DNA of 64,000 bases from Luteococcus peritonei (lineage in GTDB: Bacteria > Actinomycetota > Actinomycetes > Propionibacteriales > Propionibacteriaceae), in NCBI RefSeq assembly GCF_039526385.1, contig NZ_BAAAIX010000013.1, positions 62,001 through 126,000 of the forward strand, in the 5' to 3' direction. The translations under genes were made by a program, and so were the position numbers. Positions 27,543 to 35,636 of the stretch are shown here, one piece after another (the first letter of the stretch is position 1; each line of letters opens with the position of its first letter). The notes under the pieces were generated by a model. The model had not been told where the DNA came from. It did no database searches and worked only from the letters and a program-made list of their open reading frames with translations.

Positions 27543-28214
27543 GTGGAGTCGAAGTCCGAGCTGGTCTATCGCGACCTGCGCGAGCGGATCGTCGACGGCC
27601 AGTTCACCGCCGGCTACCGGCTGGTGCTGGCCCGGCTGGCCGACCACTACGACGTGAGCCCGGTGCCGGTGCGCGAGGCGCTGCGACGGTTGGAGGCCGA
27701 GGGCCTGGTGCGCTACACCCGCAACGTCGGCGCCGAGGTGGTGGGCGTCGACTCGTCGAGCTATGCCGAGACCATGGAGGTGCTCGCCGTGCTCGAGGGA
27801 GCTGCGACGGCGCTGGCCGCCCCGCACCTGGGCGAGGCCGAGATCGCCCAGGCCCGTGCCATCAATGCCGAGATGCGCGAGGTGCGCCAGGACCTCGACC
27901 CGGTGCGCTTCACCACCCTCAACCACCAGTTCCACGTGGTGGTCTGCGGGCCCTGCCCCAACGACCACCTGTCCGAGATGCTGCAGCGTGAGTGGGAGCG
28001 GATCTCCCAGGTGCGCCGCTCCTCGTTCACCTACGTGCCGGAGCGCTCGCTCACCTCGGTGGAGGAGCACGAGCGCATCCTGCAGCTGATCGTCGACGGA
28101 GCCCCCTTCCACGAGGTGGAGCAGGCCGCCCGCGAGCACAAGCTGCGCACCATGAACCAATTCCTCGAGGCCCGACGCTCCAACCGAGCCCCCCAGCAGC
28201 AGCAGGCCGGCTGA
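27543..28214 (+). CDS. GntR family (FCD-type) transcriptional regulator
   Basis: A 223-residue regulator. Residues 1-75 form the GntR winged helix-turn-helix (LVYRDLRERIVDGQF, SPVPVREALRRLEAEGLV). The rest is an all-helical FCD ligand domain with the metal-binding type positions NHQFHVVV and EEHERILQLI. Such regulators typically control acid or aromatic catabolism and are released by an effector. It lies in the same direction as the hpa genes, and the palindrome at 21008-21028 is a candidate target. GTG 27543 is chosen with GAGGGA upstream; a TTG at 27507 behind TGGAGGAA is an alternative start that would add 12 residues. Confidence 0.88.
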   Translation: MESKSELVYRDLRERIVDGQFTAGYRLVLARLADHYDVSPVPVREALRRLEAEGLVRYTRNVGAEVVGVDSSSYAETMEVLAVLEGAATALAAPHLGEAEIAQARAINAEMREVRQDLDPVRFTTLNHQFHVVVCGPCPNDHLSEMLQREWERISQVRRSSFTYVPERSLTSVEEHERILQLIVDGAPFHEVEQAAREHKLRTMNQFLEARRSNRAPQQQQAG

Positions 28215-28323
28215 GTCCCGACCCCGGCTGGCGCGCCTCCGGCCCGGAGGATGGGCCGGGTTCCACGCCACGGCGGACTTTCGGCCACTACCCGGGAACT
28301 CACGCCGGTCCTAGCCTTGGTGC

Positions 28324-29049
28324 ATGTCCGCCTCCGCCATCCAGGTCGCCGATCCTCGCCTCGACGGGTCGGTGGTCCCACGCGCATCGCGGTACTGGGG
28401 ATGGGTGCGAGCTGCCAGCCTGGTGATGGCACTGGTGTCCGCGGTGGCGATGCTGCTGCTGGGCCAGCGGGTCACCGACTACTCACACCTGCAGCAGGCA
28501 CTGGCTTCCGGCCGGGTGAACCAGGTACGCGTCGAGGGAGCCTTCGGACACACCACCGACCTGCCCGCCGAGGCGACGGGTACGACGCAGGTGCGCATCG
28601 TCTGGCGCGACGGCCTTCTGGAGCGCGTCACGGAGGTGCAGCAGTACCACCCCGGTGATGGGATGGGAGAGCCGGTTGAGGGCTACCCGTCGATCACCGG
28701 CGAGGTGGAGGACGCCCTGCGCGACATCGATCCGCAGGTGAGCATCACCTGGGCTGATCCGCGCAGCAGCTGGAGCAACCTGGCCGGCTTCCAGGGGCCT
28801 GTCTGGATCATCTCGCTCATCCTTCTGGCGGCCGCGGGGATCGTCACCCTCCTGCTGGGTGGCCCCGAGCCGCGCCTGGCCACCCGATGGGGCTGGATCT
28901 GGCTGCTGAGCAGCCCGTTGACTCTCGTGGTCGCGCTGGCCTTCCTGCTGGTCGGCTGCCGTGGCCACCAGCCTGGCCGGCGACGGCTCACCGGCGGTTG
29001 GGCCTTCGTCCTGAAGCTGCTGCTCGGCGGCCTTGGCCTGATCTTGTGA
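28324..29049 (+). CDS. hypothetical membrane protein
   Basis: A 241-residue protein with a hydrophobic helix at about residues 28-47, a roughly 110-residue extracytoplasmic or soluble part, and three further hydrophobic segments between about 160 and 240. I recognise no family. The middle part contains QVRIVWRDGLLERVTEVQQY, which resembles small beta-rich domains but is not diagnostic. The ATG at 28324 opens the compositionally typical region. It follows the GntR gene by 109 bp and is followed by a repeat-rich noncoding region. Confidence 0.65.
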   Translation: MSASAIQVADPRLDGSVVPRASRYWGWVRAASLVMALVSAVAMLLLGQRVTDYSHLQQALASGRVNQVRVEGAFGHTTDLPAEATGTTQVRIVWRDGLLERVTEVQQYHPGDGMGEPVEGYPSITGEVEDALRDIDPQVSITWADPRSSWSNLAGFQGPVWIISLILLAAAGIVTLLLGGPEPRLATRWGWIWLLSSPLTLVVALAFLLVGCRGHQPGRRRLTGGWAFVLKLLLGGLGLIL

Positions 29050-29157
29050 CGGGCCCGCCGGGCGGACCTCTGCGCCCGTCACCCGTCCGGCACACGGTTC
29101 GTCCTGCCCACCACCCAGCAATGCCCCGTCCAGCACAGTTCGCCGTTCCCTGCAGTG

Positions 29158-29229
29158 ACGTTGCGCCTGGTGAGCTCACGTTGCGCCTGGTGATCTCACG
29201 TTGCGCCTCGCAGGAAACGTTGCGCGCGT
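29158..29229. repeat. second tandem repeat, 20-bp period
   Basis: acgttgcgcctggtgagctc at 29158-29177 is followed by a copy with one mismatch at 29178-29197, a 19-bp diverged copy at 29198-29216, and the start of another (acgttgcgcg) at 29217. The unit is unrelated in sequence to the repeat at 27161 but has the same length. Confidence 0.82.
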
Positions 29230-29447
29230 AGTGCCGCGCGCGACGTTGCTCCTGAGGCGCGAGGTCACGTTGGGGGCGCGAGGTGAGGTCGAGGCGCGGG
29301 GGCGCCTCCCTGGGTGCGATCTCGCATCCCAGGGCCTGTTGCGTGGACCCCGGCCCCCGGCCCCCGGCCCGCGGCCCGTGGCCCCGCGGCCCGCTGGACA
29401 CGCCTTTCGCCAGGCGGCCGCTCGTCGCCTGGAGCACCCATCACACG

Positions 29448-29488
29448 ACGAGGGGCCAGCCGGAGCAGCGCCCCGGCCGGCCCCTCGT
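29448..29488. terminator. hairpin terminator of the monooxygenase gene
   Basis: acgaggggcc (29448-29457) pairs with ggcccctcgt (29479-29488) just beyond the stop of the minus-strand monooxygenase gene; inner bases can extend the stem. Confidence 0.6.
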
Positions 29489-29494
29489 GCGGGC

Positions 29495-31378
29495 TCAGCG
29501 ACCCAGGATCGGGTCGAAGAAGTTGGCCAGCTCCTGCGTCGCGTCGAGCGGCAGGATGTGCGCCACGTACATGTCGGGGCGCACCACGACGATGGCGCCG
29601 TCGCGGCTGATGCCACGGGCCTCGAAGATGTCGCCGTCCGGGCCGGAGCCGTAGACCTTGTTGGTGTCGGTGAGCTTGAACGGACCCACCGTCGGCTTGA
29701 AGGCGACGGGCACGGCATTGATGTCCACGTCCAGGTGGGGCTGCTGGTAGACCACCTTCACGTCGAACCAGGCATCGGTGTCACCGTCGGCGGGCTGGGC
29801 CGCCAGCGGGGAGGCCGGGTCATTGCTCAGCCAGTCGCCGAGCTTGTCGCTGGCCGAGCCCGTACCCGGCGCCGCCTGGTCGGAGAAGACGTAGATCCGC
29901 CAGCGGCCGTCGGCCAGGTGCTGGTGGCCCAGGTGGATCGGGTTGCCGTCGTTGACCCGCTCCACCAGCGTCGACTTGAAGCGCTTGCCCAGCGGGAAGC
30001 CGGGGGCCAGCTCCTGGCGTGCATCGCTGCCGACCAGCAGCGAGGCCGGGTACTCGGTCATGAAGCCCGCCGGGAACTCGGCGGTGCGCATGTAGAAGTC
30101 CTCCACCTCGTCGGGGCTGGACAGCGCATCGGACTTCTTGGCCATCAGCGTGGACCACTGCTTGTCGAAGTCGATCAGGTTCTGTGCCACCACCTGGCGC
30201 TCGGCCGAGTAGGTGCGCAGCAGCTTCTCCGGGGCACGCCCGGTGAGCACGTGGGCCAGCTTCCAGCCCAGGTTGAAGCCGTCCTGCATCGAGACGTTCA
30301 TGCCCTGGCCGGCCTTGGCCGAGTGGGTGTGGCAGGCGTCGCCGGTGAGGAAGACGCGCGGGATGCGGCCCTCCTCGGTGCGCTCGCCGCGCAGGTTGTC
30401 GAAGTGGTCGGTGACCCGGTGGCCCACCTCGTAGACGCTCCACCAGGCGACGTCCTTCACGTCCAGCTCGTAGGGGTGGATGATGGCCTGCGCGCCCTTG
30501 ATGATCTCCTCGATCGGGGTCTGGCGCACCGCACCGTTGCCGTCGGCGGGCTGCTCGCCCAGGTCCACGTACATCCGGAACAGGTGGCCGCCCTCGCGGG
30601 GGATGTGCAGCATGGAGCCGGCCGCGGAATGGATGATGCTCTTGGCGCGGATGTCGGGGAAGGTGGTGGTGGCCACCACGTCCATCACGCCCCAGGCGTG
30701 GTTGGCGGCATCGCCCTTCATGGTGCAGCCGATGGACTTGCGCACCTTGGACCGGGCGCCGTCGCAGCCCACCACGTACTTGGCCCGCACGGTGCGGGTG
30801 CTGCCCGCATCCGGCCCGGCGGTGCGCTCCAGGGTGACGGCCACCGGGTACTCGGCGGACTCGTCGATCTCCAGGCCCTGGAAGTCCCAGCCGTAGTCGG
30901 GCTTCATCCGGGTGGGGGCCCACTGCATGAAGCGGGCGAAGTAGTCCAGCACCCGGGCCTGGTTCACGATCAGGTGGGGGAACTCGCTGATGTTCTGCGG
31001 GTCGTCGGGGGTGACGGCCCCGCGCACGATGTTCTCCGGGTTGGCCGGGTCCTGCTTCCAGAAGCGGGTCTCGGTGATCCGGTAGGCCTCGGCGGTGATC
31101 TCCTCGGCGAAGCCGAAGGCCTGGAAGGTCTCGACGCTGCGCTGCTGCACGCCGTCGGCCTGGCCGATCACCAGCCGGCCCTCACGACGCTCGATGATGC
31201 GGGTGTTGATGCTGGGGAACTGCGAGAGCTGGGCCGCCAGCAGCATGCCGGCCGGGCCGCTGCCCACGATCAGCACGTCCATCTGGTCGGGGAGCTCCTC
31301 GGGACGGTCGACGCCGGTGCCCAGGGCGGGCTGCTGGCGGGGGTCTCCCGAGACGTAGCCATGGTGGTGGAACTGCAC
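29495..31378 (-). CDS. FAD-dependent aromatic monooxygenase, 3-hydroxybenzoate 4-hydroxylase-like
   Basis: A 627-residue group A flavoprotein hydroxylase of the phenol hydroxylase/MobA type. It has the FAD dinucleotide motif GSGPAG (residues 39-44), the CDGARSKVRKSIG motif, and FLTGDACHTHSAKAGQGMN for FAD ribityl binding. A C-terminal thioredoxin-like dimerisation domain ends the protein (GISRDGAIVVVRPDMYVAHI). The N-terminus QFHHHGYVSGDPR is characteristic of 3-hydroxybenzoate 4-monooxygenases, which form protocatechuate with NADPH and O2. Start GTG 31378 follows GAGG. It is divergent from an IclR regulator. Protocatechuate ring-cleavage genes are not in the window, so a hydroxyphenylacetate-like substrate is also conceivable. 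Confidence 0.87.
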   Translation of the reverse strand: MQFHHHGYVSGDPRQQPALGTGVDRPEELPDQMDVLIVGSGPAGMLLAAQLSQFPSINTRIIERREGRLVIGQADGVQQRSVETFQAFGFAEEITAEAYRITETRFWKQDPANPENIVRGAVTPDDPQNISEFPHLIVNQARVLDYFARFMQWAPTRMKPDYGWDFQGLEIDESAEYPVAVTLERTAGPDAGSTRTVRAKYVVGCDGARSKVRKSIGCTMKGDAANHAWGVMDVVATTTFPDIRAKSIIHSAAGSMLHIPREGGHLFRMYVDLGEQPADGNGAVRQTPIEEIIKGAQAIIHPYELDVKDVAWWSVYEVGHRVTDHFDNLRGERTEEGRIPRVFLTGDACHTHSAKAGQGMNVSMQDGFNLGWKLAHVLTGRAPEKLLRTYSAERQVVAQNLIDFDKQWSTLMAKKSDALSSPDEVEDFYMRTAEFPAGFMTEYPASLLVGSDARQELAPGFPLGKRFKSTLVERVNDGNPIHLGHQHLADGRWRIYVFSDQAAPGTGSASDKLGDWLSNDPASPLAAQPADGDTDAWFDVKVVYQQPHLDVDINAVPVAFKPTVGPFKLTDTNKVYGSGPDGDIFEARGISRDGAIVVVRPDMYVAHILPLDATQELANFFDPILGR

Positions 31379-31408
31379 GTTTGCCTCACTTCGTCGTGAC
31401 GGACCTGT

Positions 31409-31429
31409 AGTGTTCTCATATCGAACACT
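31409..31429. promoter_or_regulatory. inverted repeat in the monooxygenase/IclR divergent promoter
   Basis: agtgttc (31409-31415) and gaacact (31423-31429) form a perfect inverted repeat with a 7-base AT-rich centre. It lies 31 bp upstream of the monooxygenase start and is likely an operator. Confidence 0.55.
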
Positions 31430-31432
31430 GAG

Positions 31433-31471
31433 TTCGGAATGCGAGATTTGATACGATTTTGCCATTCCGGA
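31433..31471. promoter_or_regulatory. second inverted repeat in the divergent promoter
   Basis: ttcggaatg (31433-31441) and cattccgga (31463-31471) match in 8 of 9 positions around an AT-rich centre containing gatacgatttt. IclR regulators often bind two sites in such a region. Confidence 0.5.
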
Positions 31472-31517
31472 CAGCGGCTTGGCAATGGGTCAGCCGAAAT
31501 TGGACGGGAGAGACGCG

Positions 31518-32228
31518 ATGGGCGACGACCTGATGGCGCTGCCACCGCGCATCGCGGAGGCCGACGAGGGGGTGGCCTCGCAGACCCTCTCGCGCGGGCT
31601 GTGGGCGCTGCGCTACCTGTGCGCCCAGCACGGCCCGGTGCGCGTCGACGAGGTGGCCGCCGCTCTGGAGGTGCACCGCTCCATCGCCTGGCGCCTGCTA
31701 CGAACCCTGGAGCACCACCACCTGGTGCGGCGCACCCCCTCGGGCAGCTATGCGCCGGGCTCCGGCCTGGCGGTGCTGGCGCGGCAGGGCTCGCAGGGCC
31801 TGCTGGCCAGTTCCCAGCCGGTGCTCGACGAGCTGGCCGAGAGCTCCGGGCTGACCGCCTTCGTCGCCGTGGCCAATGCCGGTTCCTGCGTGACCGTGGC
31901 CTCGGCCACCGCGCCCAGTCAGGGCGCCAGCATCGTGCAGCAGCCCGGCACCTCCCATCCGCTCACTCAGGGCGCTCCCGGCCTGGTGCTGCTGGCCATG
32001 CAGCCGCCGGGCGCTGCCGGGGAGCGGGAGGCGGACGTGCAGAAGGTGCGCGAGCGTGGCTATGCCACCAGCTCCGACGAGGTGATCCCGGGGGTCCGCT
32101 CGGTGGCGGTGCCCATCCCGCTGCCGGATCGTCGGGCCGCGTTGGCCGTGCTGGGACTGGGTGACCTGGACCTGGTGGACGTCGTCGGCCAGCTCCGACG
32201 CGCGGCGGGGCGGATCACCGAGTCCTGA
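31518..32228 (+). CDS. IclR family transcriptional regulator
   Basis: A 236-residue regulator. Residues about 18-80 are an IclR winged helix (TLSRGLWALRYL, VRVDEVAAALEVHRSIAWRLLRTLEHHHLV). The rest is the effector domain, a little shorter than usual at the C-terminus. The ATG at 31518 has a GGGAGAGA site. The gene is divergent from the monooxygenase, with two palindromes between them, so it probably controls that gene and itself in response to an aromatic acid; this is inferred from arrangement. Confidence 0.87.
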   Translation: MGDDLMALPPRIAEADEGVASQTLSRGLWALRYLCAQHGPVRVDEVAAALEVHRSIAWRLLRTLEHHHLVRRTPSGSYAPGSGLAVLARQGSQGLLASSQPVLDELAESSGLTAFVAVANAGSCVTVASATAPSQGASIVQQPGTSHPLTQGAPGLVLLAMQPPGAAGEREADVQKVRERGYATSSDEVIPGVRSVAVPIPLPDRRAALAVLGLGDLDLVDVVGQLRRAAGRITES

Positions 32229-32345
32229 ACGTCTCTGAACGCCCCAGTGGGAGCCCAATTTGCGCTCTGGGCGTACGGGTTGCGGGCTTGAACGGGTGAC
32301 TGTATAGCCTCCCGTGGTACGCCCGTGACCTTGAGGAGTTCTTCC

Positions 32346-33602
32346 GTGGCCATCAACATCGCCCTGCAGGCGCGACGCGACGTCGACCCCGACAACCAGC
32401 CCATCCCGCGACGCTTCGTCGGCTACGACCCGAAGCTCGGCGACGAGCAGCTGTGGAATGCCAACCGTGGCGCCTACGACCTGGACGACTTCGCCGCCAC
32501 CGAGCAGTTCGCCACCTTCAGCTATGACGGCACGATCCGCTTGGTGGCCGAGCTCGAGGGCATCGAGAACGTCGACGACGAGGGGACCCCGCGCAAGGCC
32601 CTGCTGGGTCGCCTGCTGCGCCGCGGGGACCCGGTGCGCGATGCCCTGGTGGGACGCCAGGTGGACACCGACCGGGAGGTCAGCCACATCGACACCACCG
32701 AGCAGGACGAGATCACGGCTGCGGAGCGCTATGCCACCCCGGAGCGCGCTCGCCGCACCTTCCTGCTCACCATCGACCCCGAGATGTGGTTCTGGACCCC
32801 CGAGGACGAGCAGGAGGTGATCACCCGCACCGCCGCCGGCGCCCCCGTCCGCGAGGTCTGGTACGCCGGAGGACGCCGCCAGGGCATCGAGCCGGGGGAC
32901 CGGGTCTTCCTGCTGCAGCACGGCCGCGGGGACCGTGGCGTGCGCGGCCACGGCGTGGTCTCCAGCCGCGTCTACCAGGGCGAGCACTGGGACGACCCGA
33001 GCCGCATGGCCAACTACATCGACGTCGACTGGCACCTGGTGGTGCCGGCCGAGCAGATGGTGGCGGCGCAGCGTCTGGTGGTCGAGGTGCCCGGCTACGG
33101 CTGGAACCCGCAGAAGGGCGGCGTCGAGCTGCACCAGCCGATGGCTGACCAGCTCGAGGAGCTGTGGGCCGGCCACGTCGGCCGCACCCCGGAGCCCAGC
33201 GCGCCGCAGCCCGTCGTGCAGCACGGCTGGGAACTGGACGACTCGCGGCGTCGCGCCGCCAGCATCGAGGCCCGCGACCAGATGATGCAGCTCTTCGCCG
33301 AGGACGGCTGGGAGGTCGTGGAGACCAACCACGAGATGCCGTACTGCGCCGTCGCCTACCGCGGCGAGGAGTCTCGCTTCCTGTTCGCCAAGGGGGTCGA
33401 GACCGTCGGTCGCCCCGTCCTGCTGACCGCCGAGGAGGTGCAGCACGCGCAGGAGCACCCCGGCGAGTGCCTGCTGGGCCAGCTCGGCGACGCCGACTTC
33501 CAGGGCAGCTCGGTGGTGCCGGGCAGCGGCGTGCTCACCGTCACCCCGCTCGACCTGGAGGCCCACCCGGTGGAGCCGGTGCTCTTCCGCTACGAGGCCT
33601 GA
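32346..33602 (+). CDS. EVE-like plus DUF3883-like protein, nuclease motif degenerate
   Basis: A 418-residue soluble protein with two recognisable parts. Residues about 125-255 resemble an EVE/PUA-like DNA-base-reading domain (FLLTIDPEMWFW, GDRVFLLQHGRGDRGVRGHGVVSS, YIDVDW). Residues about 300-390 resemble DUF3883, a restriction-nuclease-like domain (EARDQMMQLFAEDGWEVVE, then PYCAVAYRG, LFAKGVET and VLLTAEEVQHAQE). Active DUF3883 proteins have an acidic residue after the PY and an E-x-K motif; here the equivalents are Cys and an Ala-Lys pair, so cleavage activity is doubtful. The start is GTG 32346 after a TTGAGGAG site. No methylase or helicase partner is near. Domain names are my recognition by pattern and need a profile search. 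Confidence 0.6.
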   Translation: MAINIALQARRDVDPDNQPIPRRFVGYDPKLGDEQLWNANRGAYDLDDFAATEQFATFSYDGTIRLVAELEGIENVDDEGTPRKALLGRLLRRGDPVRDALVGRQVDTDREVSHIDTTEQDEITAAERYATPERARRTFLLTIDPEMWFWTPEDEQEVITRTAAGAPVREVWYAGGRRQGIEPGDRVFLLQHGRGDRGVRGHGVVSSRVYQGEHWDDPSRMANYIDVDWHLVVPAEQMVAAQRLVVEVPGYGWNPQKGGVELHQPMADQLEELWAGHVGRTPEPSAPQPVVQHGWELDDSRRRAASIEARDQMMQLFAEDGWEVVETNHEMPYCAVAYRGEESRFLFAKGVETVGRPVLLTAEEVQHAQEHPGECLLGQLGDADFQGSSVVPGSGVLTVTPLDLEAHPVEPVLFRYEA

Positions 33603-33639
33603 GCGCCGGGGGGTCTGCCCCCATCGCAGCCGGACATGG

Positions 33640-33669
33640 ACGGGGCCGCAGCCAAGGCTGCGGCCCCGT
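33640..33669. terminator. bidirectional terminator between convergent genes
   Basis: acggggccgcagcc (33640-33653) pairs perfectly with ggctgcggccccgt (33656-33669) around a 2-base loop, between the EVE/DUF3883-like gene and the SDR gene. Confidence 0.8.
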
Positions 33670-33683
33670 CGTCCGTGCCGGTG

Positions 33684-34583
33684 TCACGGGGTGGGCATGC
33701 CACCGTTCACGTTGAGCGTCTCGCCCACCACATAGCTGGACTCCGGAGAGGCCAGGAAGACATAGGCGGGGGCCAGCTCCACCGGGTGGCCGGCGCGGCC
33801 CATCGCGGTCTTCTTGCCGAAGTCGGGCAGCTCGTCGGTCTGCTGGCCGCCCTGCACCTGCAGCGGGGTCCAGATCGGCCCGGGCGCCACGGCATTGACC
33901 CGGATGCCCTTGGGGGCCAGCTGCTCGGCCATGCCCTTGGTGAAGTTGTTGATGGCCGCCTTGGTGGAGGCGTAGTCCACCTTGTCGGGCGAGGGGGAGT
34001 AGGCCTGGATCGAGGTGGTGTTGATGATGCTGGCCCCCGACTCCAGGTGCGCCAGGGCCGCCTTGGTGATGCGGAACATGGCGATGATGTTGGTGTCGAA
34101 GGTCTCCACCAGCTGCTCGTCGGAGAGATCCTCGAGCTTCTCCACCGACTTCTGGTGCCCGGCATTGTTCACCAGGATGTCCAGCCCGCCGAGCTGCTCG
34201 ACGGCCTGCTCCACCAGCGTGCGGCAGGCGGCCTCGTCGGTGATGTCGTAGGGCAGCTTCACGGCCTTGCGGCCGGCCTGCTCCACCAGCTCGGCCACCT
34301 TCTGGGCGTCCTCCTCCTCGGCGGGGAGGTAGCCGAAGGCCACGTCGGCGCCCTCGCGCGCGAAGGCGATCACCACGGCGGCGCCGATGCCGGAGTCGCC
34401 ACCGGTGACCAGCGCCTTGCGGCCCTCGAGCCGGCCGGTGCCGCGGTAGGTCTGCTCGCCGCGATCGGGCTTGGGCACCAGGTCCGCGTCGAGGCCCGGC
34501 TCGGGCTGGCCCTGCTCGGGGATCTCCAGGTCCTCGTAGCGGGTGACGGGGTTGGCGAAGGTCAGCTGGTCCTGCTCTGCCAT
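33684..34583 (-). CDS. SDR family oxidoreductase
   Basis: A 299-residue short-chain dehydrogenase of the YghA/glucose-dehydrogenase-like group with a 50-residue N-terminal extension (SRYED-like LEIPEQGQPEPGLD region). The cofactor motif is TGGDSGIG (60-67), NNAG is at 139-142, and the catalytic residues are Ser191, Tyr204 and Lys208 in YASTK. Members of this group are commonly stress-induced NADP enzymes; the substrate is unknown. It is a single gene that converges on the EVE/DUF3883-like gene across a clear terminator. Confidence 0.9.
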   Translation of the reverse strand: MAEQDQLTFANPVTRYEDLEIPEQGQPEPGLDADLVPKPDRGEQTYRGTGRLEGRKALVTGGDSGIGAAVVIAFAREGADVAFGYLPAEEEDAQKVAELVEQAGRKAVKLPYDITDEAACRTLVEQAVEQLGGLDILVNNAGHQKSVEKLEDLSDEQLVETFDTNIIAMFRITKAALAHLESGASIINTTSIQAYSPSPDKVDYASTKAAINNFTKGMAEQLAPKGIRVNAVAPGPIWTPLQVQGGQQTDELPDFGKKTAMGRAGHPVELAPAYVFLASPESSYVVGETLNVNGGMPTP

Positions 34584-34685
34584 GGGGGTGCTTCCTCTCG
34601 GATTCGGGTGTCACCTCCGACGCTAGGCAGGCGCGCGCCGTCTTTCACCACCCCGAGGGCGGTTCTGCCTTCACCCACCGCGAAA

Positions 34686-35636
34686 TCAGGCCGGCAGCTC
34701 GCTGACCGGTACCACCTGGAGGTCCTGCAGCTTCCAGTCCAGCTCCCGCGCCCGGTCCCGTGCGGTCTCCAGCGTCTGCAGCGACGGCTCGCCCACCGGC
34801 ACCACGAAGACCTCGGTGTGGAAGACGTGGCCCTCGTCGCGCATCCGCACCGCCACCTCGTCCACCCAGGGCAGGCCTGCAAAGAAGCGTCGCACCTGGT
34901 CGATGGCGGGGTGGTCCTCGGAGTCGTCATAGGTGCGGGCCTGGCGGTCCAGCAGCCCGGAGAGAGCATTGGAGATGTTGGTCCAGCCGTCCTTCACGAT
35001 GGAGGCGGCGATGAAGGTGGCCACCACGGAGTCGGCCCACCACAGCCCCAACCCGATCCCCAGGATGCCGAGCATGGCGCCACCGGCGGTGGACCAGTCG
35101 GCCTTGTTCATGTCCGCGTCGGCGTAGAGCACCTTGTCGTGCAGCTGCTCGGCGAGCTTGAGCTTCATCCGCCCCAGGATCACCGGCGGGAAGCCGGTGT
35201 AGACCAGCGCGCCCATCATCACCCAGCCCAGCCAGACGGTGTGGCCGAACAGGTCAATGGTGCTGATGGTGGGGTGCTCCTGGCGCACCAGGGTCATCAT
35301 GCTGTCCACCACCATGAAGCCGCCCAGCGCCAGCAGGGCCACCGAGGCGGCCAGGTGCGCGGCGCCCACCGCGCGGTGGTAGCCGTAGGGGTGCTCGTGG
35401 TCGGGCTCGCGTCGCACCTTGCGCACCGCGAGCAGGAAGGCCAGCGGTGGCAGGAAGCTGAGGCAGTCCTCGATCCAGGCCGCCTTCATGGCCTGCGAGG
35501 AGCCCATCACGGCCGCCACCAGGCTGACGGCGGTGGCCAGGTAGACCAGTGAGATCACCTGCAGCCGCTTAGCCTTCTTCAGGGCGCGGTGCTGCTCGCG
35601 GGGCAGCCGGGTGCTGCCGAAGGTGGCGGTGCTCAC
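34686..35636 (-). CDS. cation diffusion facilitator-like transporter
   Basis: A 316-residue membrane protein of the CDF/cation efflux family, with six predicted helices from about 25 to 225 and a C-terminal cytoplasmic ferredoxin-like domain (DEVAVRMRDEGHVFHTEVFVVP). The HEHPYGYHR loop between helices 2 and 3 is typical. In helix 2 the usual metal site is AWIEDCLSF and in helix 5 it is DADMNKADW, so the classical His-x3-Asp pairs are altered and the ion is uncertain. Its GTG start at 35636 overlaps the stop of the upstream lipoprotein gene by 4 bp (GTGA), showing translational coupling. Confidence 0.82.
   Translation of the reverse strand: MSTATFGSTRLPREQHRALKKAKRLQVISLVYLATAVSLVAAVMGSSQAMKAAWIEDCLSFLPPLAFLLAVRKVRREPDHEHPYGYHRAVGAAHLAASVALLALGGFMVVDSMMTLVRQEHPTISTIDLFGHTVWLGWVMMGALVYTGFPPVILGRMKLKLAEQLHDKVLYADADMNKADWSTAGGAMLGILGIGLGLWWADSVVATFIAASIVKDGWTNISNALSGLLDRQARTYDDSEDHPAIDQVRRFFAGLPWVDEVAVRMRDEGHVFHTEVFVVPVGEPSLQTLETARDRARELDWKLQDLQVVPVSELPA

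Larger units (their letters stand above)
29050..29494. other. 445-bp noncoding region with phased repeats and GC-rich low complexity
   Basis: No gene is supported. It contains the repeats at 29158-29229, degenerate acgttg-containing units to about 29290, a run of gcccccggc/ggcccgcgg low-complexity sequence around 29340-29400, and a terminator hairpin for the monooxygenase gene at its right end. Confidence 0.6.

Noticed and set aside
29158..29290. CRISPR array
   Set aside because: Tandem, decaying units without spacers.
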